Source: Heterodera schachtii
Lineage: Eukaryota > Nematoda > Chromadorea > Rhabditida > Heteroderidae
NCBI GenBank assembly: GCA_023374025.1
Contig: SIJG01000132.1
Span: 155,453-219,452, forward strand
Length of the DNA stretch: 64,000 nucleotides
Direction: 5' to 3'
This document shows, piece after piece, positions 11,076-22,012 of the stretch; position 1 is the first letter of the stretch; the number at the start of each line of letters is the position of its first letter. Position numbers and translations under genes: made by a program. The notes beneath the pieces are model-generated. The model saw only the letters and a list, made by a program, of their open reading frames with translations. It did no database searches and had not been told where the DNA came from.

Positions 11076-11459
11076 NNNNNNNNNNNNNNNNNNNNNNNNN
11101 NNNNNNNNNNNNNNNNNNNNNNNNNNNNNNNNNNNNNNNNNNNNNNNNNNNNNNNNNNNNNNNNNNNNNNNNNNNNNNNNNNNNNNNNNNNNNNNNNNNN
11201 NNNNNNNNNNNNNNNNNNNNNNNNNNNNNNNNNNNNNNNNNNNNNNNNNNNNNNNNNNNNNNNNNNNNNNNNNNNNNNNNNNNNNNNNNNNNNNNNNNNN
11301 NNNNNNNNNNNNNNNNNNNNNNNNNNNNNNNNNNNNNNNNNNNNNNNNNNNNNNNNNNNNNNNNNNNNNNNNNNNNNNNNNNNNNNNNNNNNNNNNNNNN
11401 NNNNNNNNNNNNNNNNNNNNNNNNNNNNNNNNNNNNNNNNNNNNNNNNNNNNNNNNNNN
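11076..11459. other. Assembly gap (N)
   Basis: 384 N residues. The polymerase frame enters the gap just after an ITFKDS segment, so the remainder of the polymerase may be collapsed here. The true length is unknown. Confidence 1.
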
Positions 11460-14100
11460 TTGTGAGGGATTTTAAGAAAGAATTCAATGTGAAAAAGTTT
11501 TTTAACAATAAAGTATTTCTTGGGGTTGGACCAATTTTATTTCTTTTGCGGTGAGTGGCTGGCGATTCAATTAATTAATTAATTGCATTTTAATTTGAAA
11601 TTATAAATTAAGGAATTGATGGATTAAACAGAGATGCGATCTGTTCTGATTTATCAGAAATGTTCTGATTTGTCAGAAATGTTCTAATTTTGGGTTCTGA
11701 TTTCTTAAATAAACTCATAATTAAAATTTTATGGCATAATGGGCCATTGATTTTATATGTGATTAGTCTGAATTGCAAAGGAAGGAAATGAGCAGGAATT
11801 TTTCTGGAGGGCACAAAATTATTTATTTATTGATAAAACTATCTATTTTTGCGTTGGAAATCTTTTGTTTTTTATTTATTTTTTATATCTTTGAGCTTTT
11901 TTGTTTTAATTTTTTGTTTTTCTTTTCGCCTCTTTTGGTCCTTTCATTCTTTTTAAATTGAATAAATTTTCTCAATTGGCTTGGCTTGATAAGAAGAGCT
12001 CGGATTTTGAGGCATTGCTTTTTTTGTTGCTAATTTGCTACTGCCTATAGGCAAGGAAAACGAGTTTTTTTTACTTGGTTTCAAGCTTTTAAATTTTTAG
12101 TGTCTTTTTTGCGATTTGTTGCTTAATGCCGGGCACGTAATTACCGGGACAGGCACAGACAATGCTTTGAAAAATGGTCGGGACGGGCTTAAGTTACAAA
12201 AAAGCCCGCTTTTACTGGGCAGTCCAATCCCAGTGGTTTGCCAAAAAAATGACCTAAACTGGGGGGCCATTAAAAGCCGGGCGCCAGATCTGTCCGGTTC
12301 CAATTCTTTATATAAAAATGACGTTAATAATTATAAAAAAATTAAGAAATTTTCTTAAATTTGGCAATAATATAAAAAAGAGCCTCTAAATGATGTGAAA
12401 CCGGTTTCTTGATTTCTTTTTCGGGTTGCTAAGCATAAAACGGACATCGGATTTGTGATTTGCTTTCATCGGATCTGTGATTTAGCAAATATATAAATTT
12501 TCATCTACATAGTACTTTTTTTTCAAAAAAGCTCTGTAACCATCAACGCACTTCCAATCCACTCAAAAATCCCGGGACTCAATTCGGCGAACGCTTCCTC
12601 CGCATTCATACAGTATCCTTTCCTACCTTATCTCCCGTTCAATTTCCCTCTTATCCGTTTCACATCCAATTCCCGTTTTCCTTTTTCCAATCCCTTCCTC
12701 CACTTACGGACGGACACTTTTCACGTACAAAAGGCAATCCGGTCACACCAAGATGCTTAATCACTGTCATAGCGGCTAATTGTTCGTAATAAGAGTGGAT
12801 GATTAATCTATATTATCATGATCAGAAACGTCTATTGTTCGTGATCTGAGCGGATAATTACCAATTAATTAATAATGACATTGAGTTCAAAAATTATTGT
12901 TTTATAAAGTAGAAATCGGAATAAAAGGCAAACAAAAGTAACTGTGAATGTAATAATCATAGTAATATTAATTGAATATATTTAATTTAAAATTTAAGGT
13001 GCCATAATGAATACACTTTCTATTATTTTACCATTTTTTCCGTCTTTGTCAATTTGCTTGTAAATCATTTCTGACAAAAGACAAAACAGGTGAATCTGTA
13101 ATTAATTTACTGTACTTTTCTAAGTTTGTACCTTGTCCAATAATTTAACTATCCTTCAACCAGGGCCGTGAACTGAATACTTAAAAAATTTCCGGAAATA
13201 CGAAATTCCGCCGGAATAACCCTTACATAAACCTATATTTTTATATCTTAAGATTTTTTATACTTTAAAGTACAATAGTCTGTTCAAAAACTGAAAAAAA
13301 CTGCTTAATAAATACGTGAATTTAGCATAAAAATCTCAATTTTTTACCCATTTCGCTAGCAAAATGTTTATTTTCGGAAATTTTTTCGCAAAAATTTAAA
13401 ATTTGCCATAAAAATGAAAAATCGTGAAAAAGGGTCAAAAAAGGAAAAAATAATAAAAATTTTGACATTTTGCAAAGAATTTTGGTGCCAAAAAACTACT
13501 TTTTTTAAAAAAAAAATTGAAAAGTTTTAAAAAATCGCCAAAATTTGTGCTAAAAACTGTCACAACCTCAAAAAAAAAATATGTAAAAACATATAAATCC
13601 GTTCCCTGGTTCCAAGGAATGAACTGAATTCCGTTTGAGTGACTGGAATTCTGACTCTCGAAATTTATTAAAAGTCAAATGATTGTGGTTGTGCTTATAA
13701 TGTATAAAAATAAATTCAAAAAGCCATAAAATTTATGAGTTTTGGTGAAAAAATGTTAAGAAATCGGATTAATTCTTCATCTTCGAATAATTTTCAATGT
13801 TAGGAAAACATATTTGTGGATATAAGGCAAAAAATTTATAAATTTTGAATTTTTTTTAACCATTTGACAAATTTTATAAAATAAAGTGAGTTTTATTTTC
13901 ATTTTTAAATATATTTGTTGATTAGTGGTTAGTGCTTCACAACTAACAGTATTTTTTATTATGGGTTCAACACCGGTTGACGTTTTCTTTTTAATTTATT
14001 TTTATCTGTTTAATACATGGTTTCTTTATATTCTTATTTCTAAGATATGTTCTGATTTGGGGGCGTATTTTCACCCAAAATAGGGAAATTTCTGAAAAAT
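11460..14100. other. Mostly featureless AT-rich DNA
   Basis: No coding exon is recognised. A short direct repeat GTTCTGATTTGTCAGAAA occurs in about three diverged copies at 11645-11705. A moderately GC-richer patch with GGGACGGGCTTAAG-like sequence lies at 12120-12300. The stretch 12530-12760 is C-rich on the plus strand without repeats. The rest is A/T homopolymer-rich sequence of the kind left by old element insertions. Confidence 0.5.
13921..13975 (+). repeat. tRNA-like module
   Basis: TTAGTGGTTAGTGCTTCAC resembles a tRNA D-arm/box A and GGGTTCAACACCGG a T-arm/box B, about 40 bp apart. No acceptor-stem pairing is seen, and the middle is a T run, so a functional tRNA is unlikely. It is probably a tRNA-derived SINE head. 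Confidence 0.3.
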
Positions 14101-14310
14101 TTGGCTAATTTCTAACAAAAGTCATAAAAAAAATTTCCCCCGGCGGCGCCTATCGGCACCGGCCCCCAAAAACTTATTTCTTTCATAGAAAATTGTCTCA
14201 AAATTTAAAAAATTGGTCATTTTTTGGTGAAAATCTGGAACAAATTTCATTAAAATTTTCAAAAATTTTCCCGGCGGCGCCTATCGGCACGCCGGCCCTC
14301 CCAAAATCTA
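14075..14310. repeat. Dimer of the GC-hairpin repeat
   Basis: Two units about 130 bp apart, each centred on GGCGGCGCCTATCGGC (14142-14157 and 14273-14288) inside A/T-rich flanks (AAATTTTC before, CCCCAAAAACTATTT-like after). The right arms here are partly decayed (CACCGG, CACGCCGG). The same module is found in five other places of the window in either orientation. Confidence 0.8.
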
Positions 14311-14489
14311 TTTTTTCTTAAAAAAATTCGCCCAACATCCCTAAATTTGGTAATTCTTTAGGCAAAATCTGTGTAATTTATGCCAAAGGAATTGAATCGA
14401 GGCGAAACATTGAGTAAAGGAATGTGGAGCCAACACACCATTCATAAAAATTAATTTTTTGTGAAATTTTTTTGAATTAATTCAAATCA

Positions 14490-14625
14490 AACCCCCGCCC
14501 CCGTCCCCGCGGGGGCGGGGTTTCGTGCCCCCGTCCCCTCCTCCGCGACTCTGACGCCCGCCATCCCCCGTCCCCGCGAAAAGCCACCCCCCCCCCCCCC
14601 CCGGGTCCGAACCCTACTGTTAATT
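14490..14625. repeat. G/C-rich terminal array and probable right end of a hAT-like element
   Basis: CCCCGCCCCCGTCCCCGCGG and related C/G runs are followed by GGGTCCGAACCCTA at about 14612-14625. The reverse complement of that end, TAGGGTTCGGACCC, resembles the TAGAGAYCGGAC ends of the elements at 22013 and 32415. A matching left end was not found, so the element is truncated or its left end has decayed. The GC-hairpin dimer upstream could belong to it. Confidence 0.5.
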
Positions 14626-15280
14626 ACTAATTATTCGGCATCTCCCCTTCATTGCTGAATGTTTAAGAGCAATTTGTGAAAAAATATTTAAATACTTATA
14701 ATTGTTTTGTGTGAAAGCTCCAAAATAAGCATAATCTTAGGTTAGAATCAATCACCAGATGTGAATTCATTGTTATTGAATTTTGGTCTATTTAAAGGAT
14801 TATTTTTCATTTACTTGTTCAATCTTTGGTGCTTTTTTGAAAAACCAATTAATGCTGAAAATCAAACATTGATAAATTATAGGTGAGGTGAATCATATGA
14901 CAATCCCATATCATATTCATGAACAGCACCTCGGGAAACACTTAAACACTGGTTTTGAGGTTCAGAATAAAAAGAGAAAAAAAGCTAATTAAGACTCCCA
15001 TTCTTAATGAATGCCGAAATTTTTAGACTAATACAAAAATATGTTCGCTTTTCAACGCGTTTGAACACCCTAATTTCAATGTCGGGTCCTCAATTTAACG
15101 TTTGTCAAAATTAAACATTGCTTCAAGAACACCGATTTATTTAATTTTTTCATGTGAAATAATCTATTTTATAATTAGTTGATCAAAATTCATTGACAAA
15201 AGTTATATTTTGCAAAAATATGCGACTTTTACGAGTTAAGCAATTAAGACGAATTAAAATCTGAGAGAATTCATATAATT
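14626..15280. other. AT-rich, no feature seen
   Basis: Nothing supportable was found on either strand. It is the 3' flank of the minus-strand MATH-like fragment. Confidence 0.5.
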
Positions 15281-16157
15281 TTAAAAAATAATGACATCAA
15301 TGGCCAAGCTGACTTTGTCCTCGTTTTTGTTGTAAAATCCTTTGCTCGGGTTCAACAATTCCTTAATTTTGGTGATTTTATTTTTTATTTAGAAATGCAA
15401 AAATTTGTGTAGGTTTTGCTATAAATATTGTAATTATTGTTTTTTAAATGCAAAATTAGTGAGATACTTCCATATTATAACTGTCATTTTTAAACCGAAA
15501 TTATGTATATATTAGTATTTAAATTAAATAGTTTTTTTTTGGTTAAAACGTAATTTTTAAACTCACCGCAAAACTAATGAATTCTGAATCCCCATGCGAT
15601 TTTCTTATTAAAAATATGATCATATAACGTTCCAATTAAATCTCCCGTGCCGTTCTTTTGAGAAACAATTCGAAGTGTTGCCGAACTCCTACAAGACCAA
15701 TTTCCTACATTCAAAAAAATAAATATTAAAAAAAAAAATTAGTAAATTTAATTAAGCTTAAAAAAGAGTAATTTAATATTTTTGATGAAATTAATTATTT
15801 TTATCTTTTCCCATAACAGATTACGAAAGTAACCTTTTTTTTTTTTACCTTTTTCAGGTCCAATGTTGTAAAGCAAAAAGCAAAGCCCAACCATTTCTCA
15901 TTGCTTTCGTCGTTTGTTTCAATTTCTGCCCATATTTTCCACGGCATTCCCCCAATTTCCACGGCATCGCTTAATCGCTCACTTTCCACCTCCTCCAGCA
16001 CAAATTCGGACACTTTTTCAATTTCCATCTCAATTGTATCTTCGTATTTGTATCGTTGTTGAATGGAAAATTTCAATTTGCTAAGCCCAGGGGCATCACT
16101 TAACTTTGGATGGGAATAATGTTGATAAATACTGATCACTTCTTCTGTTGTTAACAC
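15281..16157 (-). pseudogene. MATH-domain protein fragment (BTB/MATH-type family)
   Basis: Three exon-like blocks on the minus strand. 16157 to about 15838 reads IEMEIEKVSEF, then EIGGMPWKIWAEIET and EKWLGFAFCF. 15704-15567 reads NWSCRSSATLRIVSQKNGTG and an isoleucine-rich HIFNKK segment. 15361-15281 reads ELLNPSKGFYNKNEDKVSLA and ends at TAA. The order and motifs match a MATH (TRAF-like) beta-sandwich as found in the BTB/MATH family expanded in cyst nematodes (from memory). The phases of blocks 1 and 2 disagree, and a one-base shift is needed between ...KKIAWG and EFISFA at the end of block 2. No BTB domain follows. These features indicate a decayed or truncated copy. Confidence 0.65.
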
Positions 16158-16627
16158 ATCAGTTGAATTGAAATGGATAATTAATTAGCAAATTAATTCA
16201 TTATGAAATGGATCATGAATAGAGTTCTGTATGGACCTCGGGACTTTTTTGAACTAAAAACGACAAACTATATATTTGTCACTATAGGCCGTTTATAAAG
16301 AACTTTTTTTTTAATAAAAAATAAGCAAATGTAATTTCACATTAAATATAGAAAATAAACAAGGTAAAGTGTATTATATTAAAATTAAGCTTTGTAAAGG
16401 GGTAAAAAATTGCAGAATAAATTAAAAATATTTTTTATATAGGAATGTTTTAACAAAGGATACAATTTTTAGTTGTAAAAACTGTCAAAATCCTCAGTTT
16501 TAAAATCGCAGAAATAGTTGCTAAAAATGGGAAAAAAGTTGAGAAAAACTTTCAAATTTAGTGTGTAAAATCGAAAATTTTCTACAAAAAATGAAAATAT
16601 TGTACGACCTATTCCCTGGCGGTCCAC
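16158..16627. other. Spacer, no feature seen
   Basis: AT-rich spacer between the MATH fragment and the next F-box-like pseudogene. No motif or repeat was recognised. Confidence 0.5.
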
Positions 16628-17049
16628 TTCTTTGAAATTGTTGACCCATTCCAGATTTGGTGGACCCAAAAAATTGTTGCGACGAAATCGCTTCGGTTGG
16701 CCATTTTTTGTTGGAGTGTGTAACCATTTGGCCAATGCTTGGCCAGCAGTTGTATTATTTGGCCCATCGTCAGCAATTCCATCGGGCACAGAAAAGCGGA
16801 ACAGATTGAATTCAATTGATCAAGATCGGTGAGAGTGTCGGCGAAGTGCGGCGACGCAAATTGTCCAAGCCATCGCCATTAGGAAAGTACAAATGGCGAA
16901 TGTTTGTCGCAAAAATTGGCAAAATTTCTCGGGCCAAAACATCCCAAATTGGCTTGGCATTTTCACAAAACCATTTCAAATTGGTGCCACTTCTGTCCCA
17001 AATTTGTTTGTTGAAACGGAGAAATGCGAGCACAGTGTGGTCAATGTAC
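16628..17049 (-). pseudogene. F-box-like family protein, third exon only (copy C)
   Basis: After a CAG acceptor the frame starts GTACATTGACC (YIDHTVLAFLRF) and continues through IWDVLAREILPIFATNIRHL and LDNLRRRTSPT. It then shifts to another frame at about 16845 (TLTDLDQLNSIC) and again at about 16790 (PDGIADDGPNNTTAGQALAK...). The block ends at a GTGGAC donor-like site after WVNNFKE. Two frameshifts in 420 bp, and no recognisable first, second or fourth exon nearby, make this a pseudogene. The upstream side is cut off by a repeat-rich insertion at 17085. Confidence 0.75.
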
Positions 17050-17084
17050 CTGAAGAAATGTAAAATATGCTTTAAAAGGTGCCC

Positions 17085-17625
17085 TGACATTTGCGGCCCA
17101 ACTTTTTCGTCACAAAACAAATAAGAAATTATTTTCCATCCAATTCATGTGAATTTTTATACTCTTATAATATGCCGATTCAAATTTTCTAGAAAAATTA
17201 ACTCCCACCCCTTTGAAGGAGCGAAACAAGTCCCGTCAATTTGAAACTGGGTTCAATAAGTATCGAACAGAACAATAAAAAAACTGTGGAAAATGTTAGA
17301 ACGTGCAAAAATTGTTTTGCGCTACGAAATGATGAAGAAATAAGTATGAGCAGTATTAGGAAATCTCAGATCTCTACTCTCTACAGTATCAACTGGCCGA
17401 TGCAAGCTTTCAAGCTCTGACGGGGTTTGAGAAAGAATTACTCGGACGAGTAAATTTCGGCATAAATTTGAAGAGAAAAAAAAAAGGATTTTCGATGAGA
17501 GACCTATTTTGACTTTGGCAGCAAATGCCGGGACGCAAATGTCCGAGGCGCAAATGTCAGGCCGCAAAAGACGGACCGCAATTGTCGTTTTTGGCTGGTG
17601 GCCGCAAATGTCGGGACACGAAATC
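17085..17625. repeat. Element with CGCAAATGTCGGG-type terminal motifs
   Basis: CCTGACATTTGCGGCC at about 17090 is answered by inverted copies at 17522-17620 (GCCGGGACGCAAATGTCCG, GCGCAAATGTCAGGCCGC, GGCCGCAAATGTCGGGAC). This looks like a small inverted-repeat element whose right end is a tandem array. The motif is close to the CCTCAAATGTCGGG array of the element at 45780-47340. Confidence 0.5.
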
Positions 17626-17639
17626 AACAACAGCAAAAA

Positions 17640-18035
17640 GGAAACAGCGAAGGGGGAGGAGAAGGAAGAGAAAATGGGGGAAAAGAGAGAAACAGGGAGG
17701 AGAAAAGGAGCAGAAACGGAAGAAAAGGAAAAGAAAGTTTCAGTTGAACACCATCAAAAACAACAACATCAGCAGAAGCAAGAAGTTCAAGCAGTACAGC
17801 AAAAGCAAATTTTTGGTGGGAAAGGAGATGAAGATGGACAACAGCAAAAATGGAGAAACAAGGGAAGAGGAGGAAAACAGCATTGGAAGGAGGAGGAGAG
17901 ACGGAAGAGAAAGAGAGAAAATGGAGAAACATGGGAAGAGGAAGAAAACAGCATTGGAAGGAGGAGGAGAGACGGAAGAGAAAGAGAGAAAATGGAGAAG
18001 AAAAAGGAGCAGCAACGGAACAAGTTTATTACTAA
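17640..18035. repeat. Purine-rich minisatellite
   Basis: GGAAGAGGAGGAAAACAGCA, then TTGGAAGGAGGAGGAGAGAC, then GGAAGAGAAAGAGAGAAAAT form a unit of about 60-70 bp present two to three times in a longer GA-rich tract. It produces a 215-codon Lys/Glu/Arg/Gln-rich open frame on the plus strand and Ser/Phe/Leu-rich frames on the minus strand. I regard all of these as compositional. Confidence 0.65.
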
Positions 18036-18221
18036 TGGAGTCGGAAATCCCCCGCCAAAATCCCGAAAAATAATTGTCACATTTTTGAAAAAAAAATTCA
18101 TTCATTCGATAGACATAGCAAAAATTAAAATGCATTTGATCACTGATGAATTATGATCGGTCATTCTTAATTAATTCATTTCTTCTTCTACTGATCACTG
18201 TTTTTGTTGTTTTGTCCGTCA

Positions 18222-19013
18222 CTAATTGTCAGAAGAAGACGGCCCTTTTTTGGTGCTTTGTCCGGCTTCTTCTTTTTCTGCCGGTGGCGGAGGCAATGGC
18301 CTAAATTAGGCACCAAATTCAAATTAGGATAAAATCAAATCCCTTTTTTATTTGCTCACCCAATGCAATCATCGGCACTATCAAGCCAAAATAACACAGT
18401 GTTCCAATCCTCACTATTTTCATCTTTCTGAAGTTGAACCGCCGCGTTCTCCCCAATAATTTTGCATCGCTTCACTATCCAATTCTCAAAGTCACTTTCA
18501 TTTGCTTTGGCCAATGTCAGCTTTTCCTTTGTCCATTCATTGTCCAATTCAAATGGCACCATTGGCATTGACGGCACATGAACAGAAAAATAAATTTCGT
18601 AACTGACCGAAGAAATGGCGGTGGCACGGAGAAAATGCTAAACAATTTGGAAAACAACAATCAGTGATTTGCCGAAAACTTGGCCACACCTCTTTCAAAT
18701 TGTTGATCCAATCAGTGTTCCCTTGTTCGTTAAAATCTTTGCAACACAATCGCTTCGGCATGCCATCTTTTCTCGGAATATGCAACCATTTGGACAATGC
18801 TTGGCCAGCAGAAATTGTTGCATTTGGCCCATCAGAATCATCACCAATCGCAATTGTATCGGGCGACAGACTAAATGAATAGATGGAAACCAAGTGATTG
18901 AGATCAGTGAGAATTGTCGGCGAAATGAGACGACGCAAATGGTCCAAATGATCACCATCGATAAAGCCCAAGTGGCGAATGTTTGTCGAAAAAATTGGCC
19001 ATAATTCACGCGG
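18222..19013 (-). pseudogene. F-box-like family protein, 5'-truncated copy B
   Basis: Three exons keep frame: 19013-18690 (ELWPIFSTNIRHL, SPTILTDLNHLVSIYSF, AGQALSKWLHIPRKDG, INNLKE), 18637-18360 (FLRATAISSVSYEIYFSVHV, MVPFELDNEWTKEKLTLAKA, NWIVKRC) and 18300-18222 (GPLPPPPAEKEEAG...SSSDN, stop TAG). The phase-2 junction 18360/18300 is exact. Homology starts abruptly at 19013, in the middle of the third exon. Upstream sequence (GGCCCGTACGGGTTCAATTG region) is unrelated, so exons 1 and 2 have been lost. What remains is free of frameshifts, which suggests that truncation is recent or that the piece is still transcribed. Family function is unknown to me; the F-box link is weak. Confidence 0.7.
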
Positions 19014-19817
19014 GCGGCCCGTACGGGTTCAATTGTCTATGCCCGGTCCCGTTCTCGGTACTTTCAAAATTCCGGGCTCTATTCATTACCGTCTGATCAT
19101 TTTTTGGCAATTAGCACAATTTGGCCGAGTTCCGAATGATGTCACACAAATAGCAGAAGAATTAATTGCGTTGGAAAATTTTATAATGAGAAACAAAGCG
19201 AAACAAAAATTTTTAACGAAAATCACATTTTATCCAACAATTTTTGAATTTTGTTCGTCTTAAATTGTTGCCAATGGGCTCGAGGGGTTGGACAAGTGCC
19301 AATAGGAGGCGAAAAGTCATTGACAAAAACGGAAGGGACGAAAACATTTTGGCATAAAATGCCCGATTGGAAGAGGAAAAAAAGGGAACGCAACATAAGA
19401 GGACCACAAAGAGGAGAATGTTTTGCAAATGATGAGATTTCGGGGAGTTTTACTTTTTTGAAAATTGACCAAAATGGAAAACACAAATTATACTGTTTTT
19501 TGACAAAAAAATGCCATAATTTTGCCCTAGTGGATTTATTTAAATATTCTTGGTATAATTCGATAGCCCTAAAGATTCTCTGTATACAGGCAAAATTTCA
19601 ATTTTCAGGGTTTTCCTATTTTTTACGGTTGTACTACTTTTGATGAAAGAAGCACGAAAATCACATTTTGAATCTGTTCGCCTTAAATTGTTGCCAATGG
19701 GTTTTTGAGGGTAGAGAAAGGCAAAATCAAAATTATTTTTAAAATTTCGATAATTTTTGAATTTTAAAACAATTTTTTTCAAATGACTTTTGGCGGAAAA
19801 ATAAAATGGGAAAGAGA
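19014..19817. other. No gene recognised
   Basis: AT-rich. TCGTCTTAAATTGTTGCCAATGGG occurs twice as a diverged direct repeat (about 19255 and 19677), with ACGAAAATCACATTTT nearby each time, so an old duplicated segment of about 60 bp is present. No exon-like frame. Confidence 0.45.
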
Positions 19818-20561
19818 TACCGTAAATCCGCTATTTGAATGCCCGGGCATTCTATTGTTCAACCCCTCCAAAAAGGGCATTTAATTGGAGGCGGCATTCT
19901 ACCAGACAGGGGCACTGTATTGTTCAACCCCTCAAATCTCGGAAAATTTTTTTGCGGGTAAAAAAGGGGTGAAAACCATTTTTCTAACCGGTTTTAAAGT
20001 GCAGAGCATGAATATGAGTATTATTTTACCTTTTACAAATTTTTGAATTTTTTAAAAATTTTGAAAATTTTTCATTTTGGCCCTCGGGAATTTGGACTCG
20101 TATTTGAAAATTCATAACTCATTTCAAAGGGTCAATCTAAGTACAATAAAGCTTTAAAATAGAGAAAAATAAGGAGAACTTTATGAATTTATTTTTAATT
20201 TCTATCATCTAAATGAAAAAAATTTTTCCAGAAATTCTGGAAAAATTCAAATTTTCAGACAAAAAATCAGAACTCGGTTCTTAAAGGATGTTTTCGAAAA
20301 TTAATATACTCAAAAAACCCGCAATTTTTTGCTCTATAGAACTGTATTTATTTCATATTTACACTATTTTTTCGGAAAAGATTAGAATTTAGCTGAAAAA
20401 TAGTTTTTAGAGGTATTTTAGGGTGTTGATAACTAATCTGTAATCAGATTTCGCTTTCGGCATCGACAAAGCCCCAGAATCCCTGCGGATATATTCGATC
20501 CCTACTGCTGGAGGGGGGAGCATTTTACTGGAGAGGGGCATTCAAATAGCGATTTACGGTA
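19818..20561. mobile_element. Non-autonomous DNA transposon (MITE), TA-flanked
   Basis: The left end CCGTAAATCCGCTATTTGAA, starting at 19820 after TA, is matched at the right by the inverse of TTCAAATAGCGATTTACGG ending at 20559 before TA. Just inside the left end two copies of ATTGTTCAACCCCTC (with GGGCAT/GGGGCA context) stand about 70 bp apart. No coding capacity is seen. The TA flank would fit a TA-targeting superfamily, which I cannot name. Confidence 0.75.
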
Positions 20562-21084
20562 ACAGAACTCATTTTTCGCAATTTTAAAAATTTACGTTGA
20601 TATTTGCTTTGATGGCATAATGTTTGTTGATTTATTTAAATACCAACATTTAGCCGCCAAAAAATCTAATTTTGATTTTGAATTACAATTTTGAATGAAA
20701 ATCCATTAAACAAAAGAAAAAGTAAGCACATTCAAAGAGAAAATAACATCAAAAATATCGAGTTTTCTTCTTTTCTCCAATGGCCATAGATTCACAAATT
20801 GGCGCCTTTTTCGTTGTTTTGGTCGGCGGGCGGAGACAATGGCTTAAAATTTGAATTCGAACAATAATGAGTTAAATAAATCTTTGAATAAAAATCAAAG
20901 AGCGGAGAACCCGAATCTGATATTAATTTTGAGCCACGTCGAATCCCGAACCCGGATTTGAGCAAACTCAAAGTCAAATTTATGAATCTCGCATTTTTGG
21001 GAGAAGATTTTGATTCACCCCCACCGCTAAACAATTGCCAATAATTCAATTAAATAACAAATGAAAAAAATAGGGGCAATGGCA

Positions 21085-21621
21085 ATTCGTACGAAAATCA
21101 ACTTATATTTGGGGGTTTTCGAGAATAAATGCATATTTCGCCATTTTTGCATTTTTAGAGCATATTTCAGCCATTTTTTGGAAATTTTCACATGAAAAAT
21201 GTGAAAAAAAGCGAAAAATACACCCCTAAGGATCGACTTTTTTGGAATTTTTTAAAAAATACACCCTTAAAAGTCGAAAATTTTTTAACTTTTTGTAAGA
21301 AATTTTGGAAAAAAATTTATTTAAATAAAAATGTAATTTTATTTAACACATAAAAAAAATTTAAAATTTGGAAATTCAATATTTTTGAAATTGTCGAAAA
21401 ATGCTCCTTAGCCCTTGTTGTTGTGGTTTCAAAGTCATTTCCTAATTTATACACAATTTTTGGCGTTTTTTTGAAAGTTAAAAGCCATTTTTGGCAGTTT
21501 TTACGACATATTTTAGTGCATATTTGGACATTTTTCGCGTTTTTAGGGCATATTTGGGGGATTTTAGTGCATATTTTATGCGCATATTTGGCATTTTTTA
21601 GTGCATACAACTTCGAACCCT
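21085..21621. mobile_element. Probable hAT-like MITE inserted in exon 3 of copy A
   Basis: The right end is ACAACTTCGAACCCTA (21606-21621), i.e. TAGGGTTCGAAGTTGT in reverse, a hAT-style terminus. Inside it is a tandem array of TTTTAGTGCATATTTGG-like units (21505-21600). Related GCATATTTCGCCATTTTTG units occur at 21127-21180 near the presumed left end (TAGGGGCAATGGCAATTCG at about 21085). A matching target duplication was not found, so the left boundary is uncertain. Confidence 0.5.
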
Positions 21622-22012
21622 AGTAATAAGCAATTGGCTCCGGGAACAGACGATAAAAGCTGATCGATTTCAGTTGTGTGAGATCAGTGAGAATTGTGGG
21701 CGAAACGAAACGACGCAAATTGTTCAAATTTGCAGGAAAATAAAAGACCAAATGACGAATGCTTGACTCAAAAATGGGCCAAATGTCCTGGGACATTGCA
21801 TCCCAAATCGCTGTTCCAGTGGATCTTGAAAAAATTAAAAGTTAAGAAAATTTTTAAGAAAATTTTTTTTTAGAAATTCTAACGTTTTGTGATTTTGGGT
21901 CAACCAATTTCAAACTCCGAACCCGAATTCGAGCAAAAAAATTCTAAATTTTGACTTTTTTGTTCAAGTTTAAGTCGGCGCGGTTCGAAATCGGTCGAAA
22001 TAAACATAAAAC

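Larger units (their letters stand above)
5500..11500 (+). pseudogene. Polinton/Maverick-type protein-primed family B DNA polymerase, interrupted by a transposon
   Basis: Exon-like segments are 5500-5761, then (after the Harbinger insertion) 9257-9830, 9889-10083 and 10128-11075, running into the N gap. Introns near 9831-9888 and 10084-10127 keep phase. The third segment has two Cys/His clusters (CFDCERRADARYHASWC, CRLCLRFG), and the start of the fourth has CDSCQF; such zinc-binding regions precede the exonuclease in related polymerases. Exonuclease motifs are visible: FFDAETSQD (Exo I) and AHNGGKYDFHLVL (Exo II). An acidic DNDDDDDDNDGD linker precedes Exo I. The polymerase palm would fall in or beyond the gap and is not seen. 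The insertion at codon level is exact, so the frame is open on both sides of it; the copy as it stands is disrupted. Family known from giant virus-like DNA transposons. Confidence 0.75.

Noticed and set aside
17509..18156. 215-codon Lys/Glu/Arg/Gln-rich open frame on the plus strand
   Set aside because: It runs through a GA-rich minisatellite; frames are open on both strands for the same stretch and the repeat structure explains the length.
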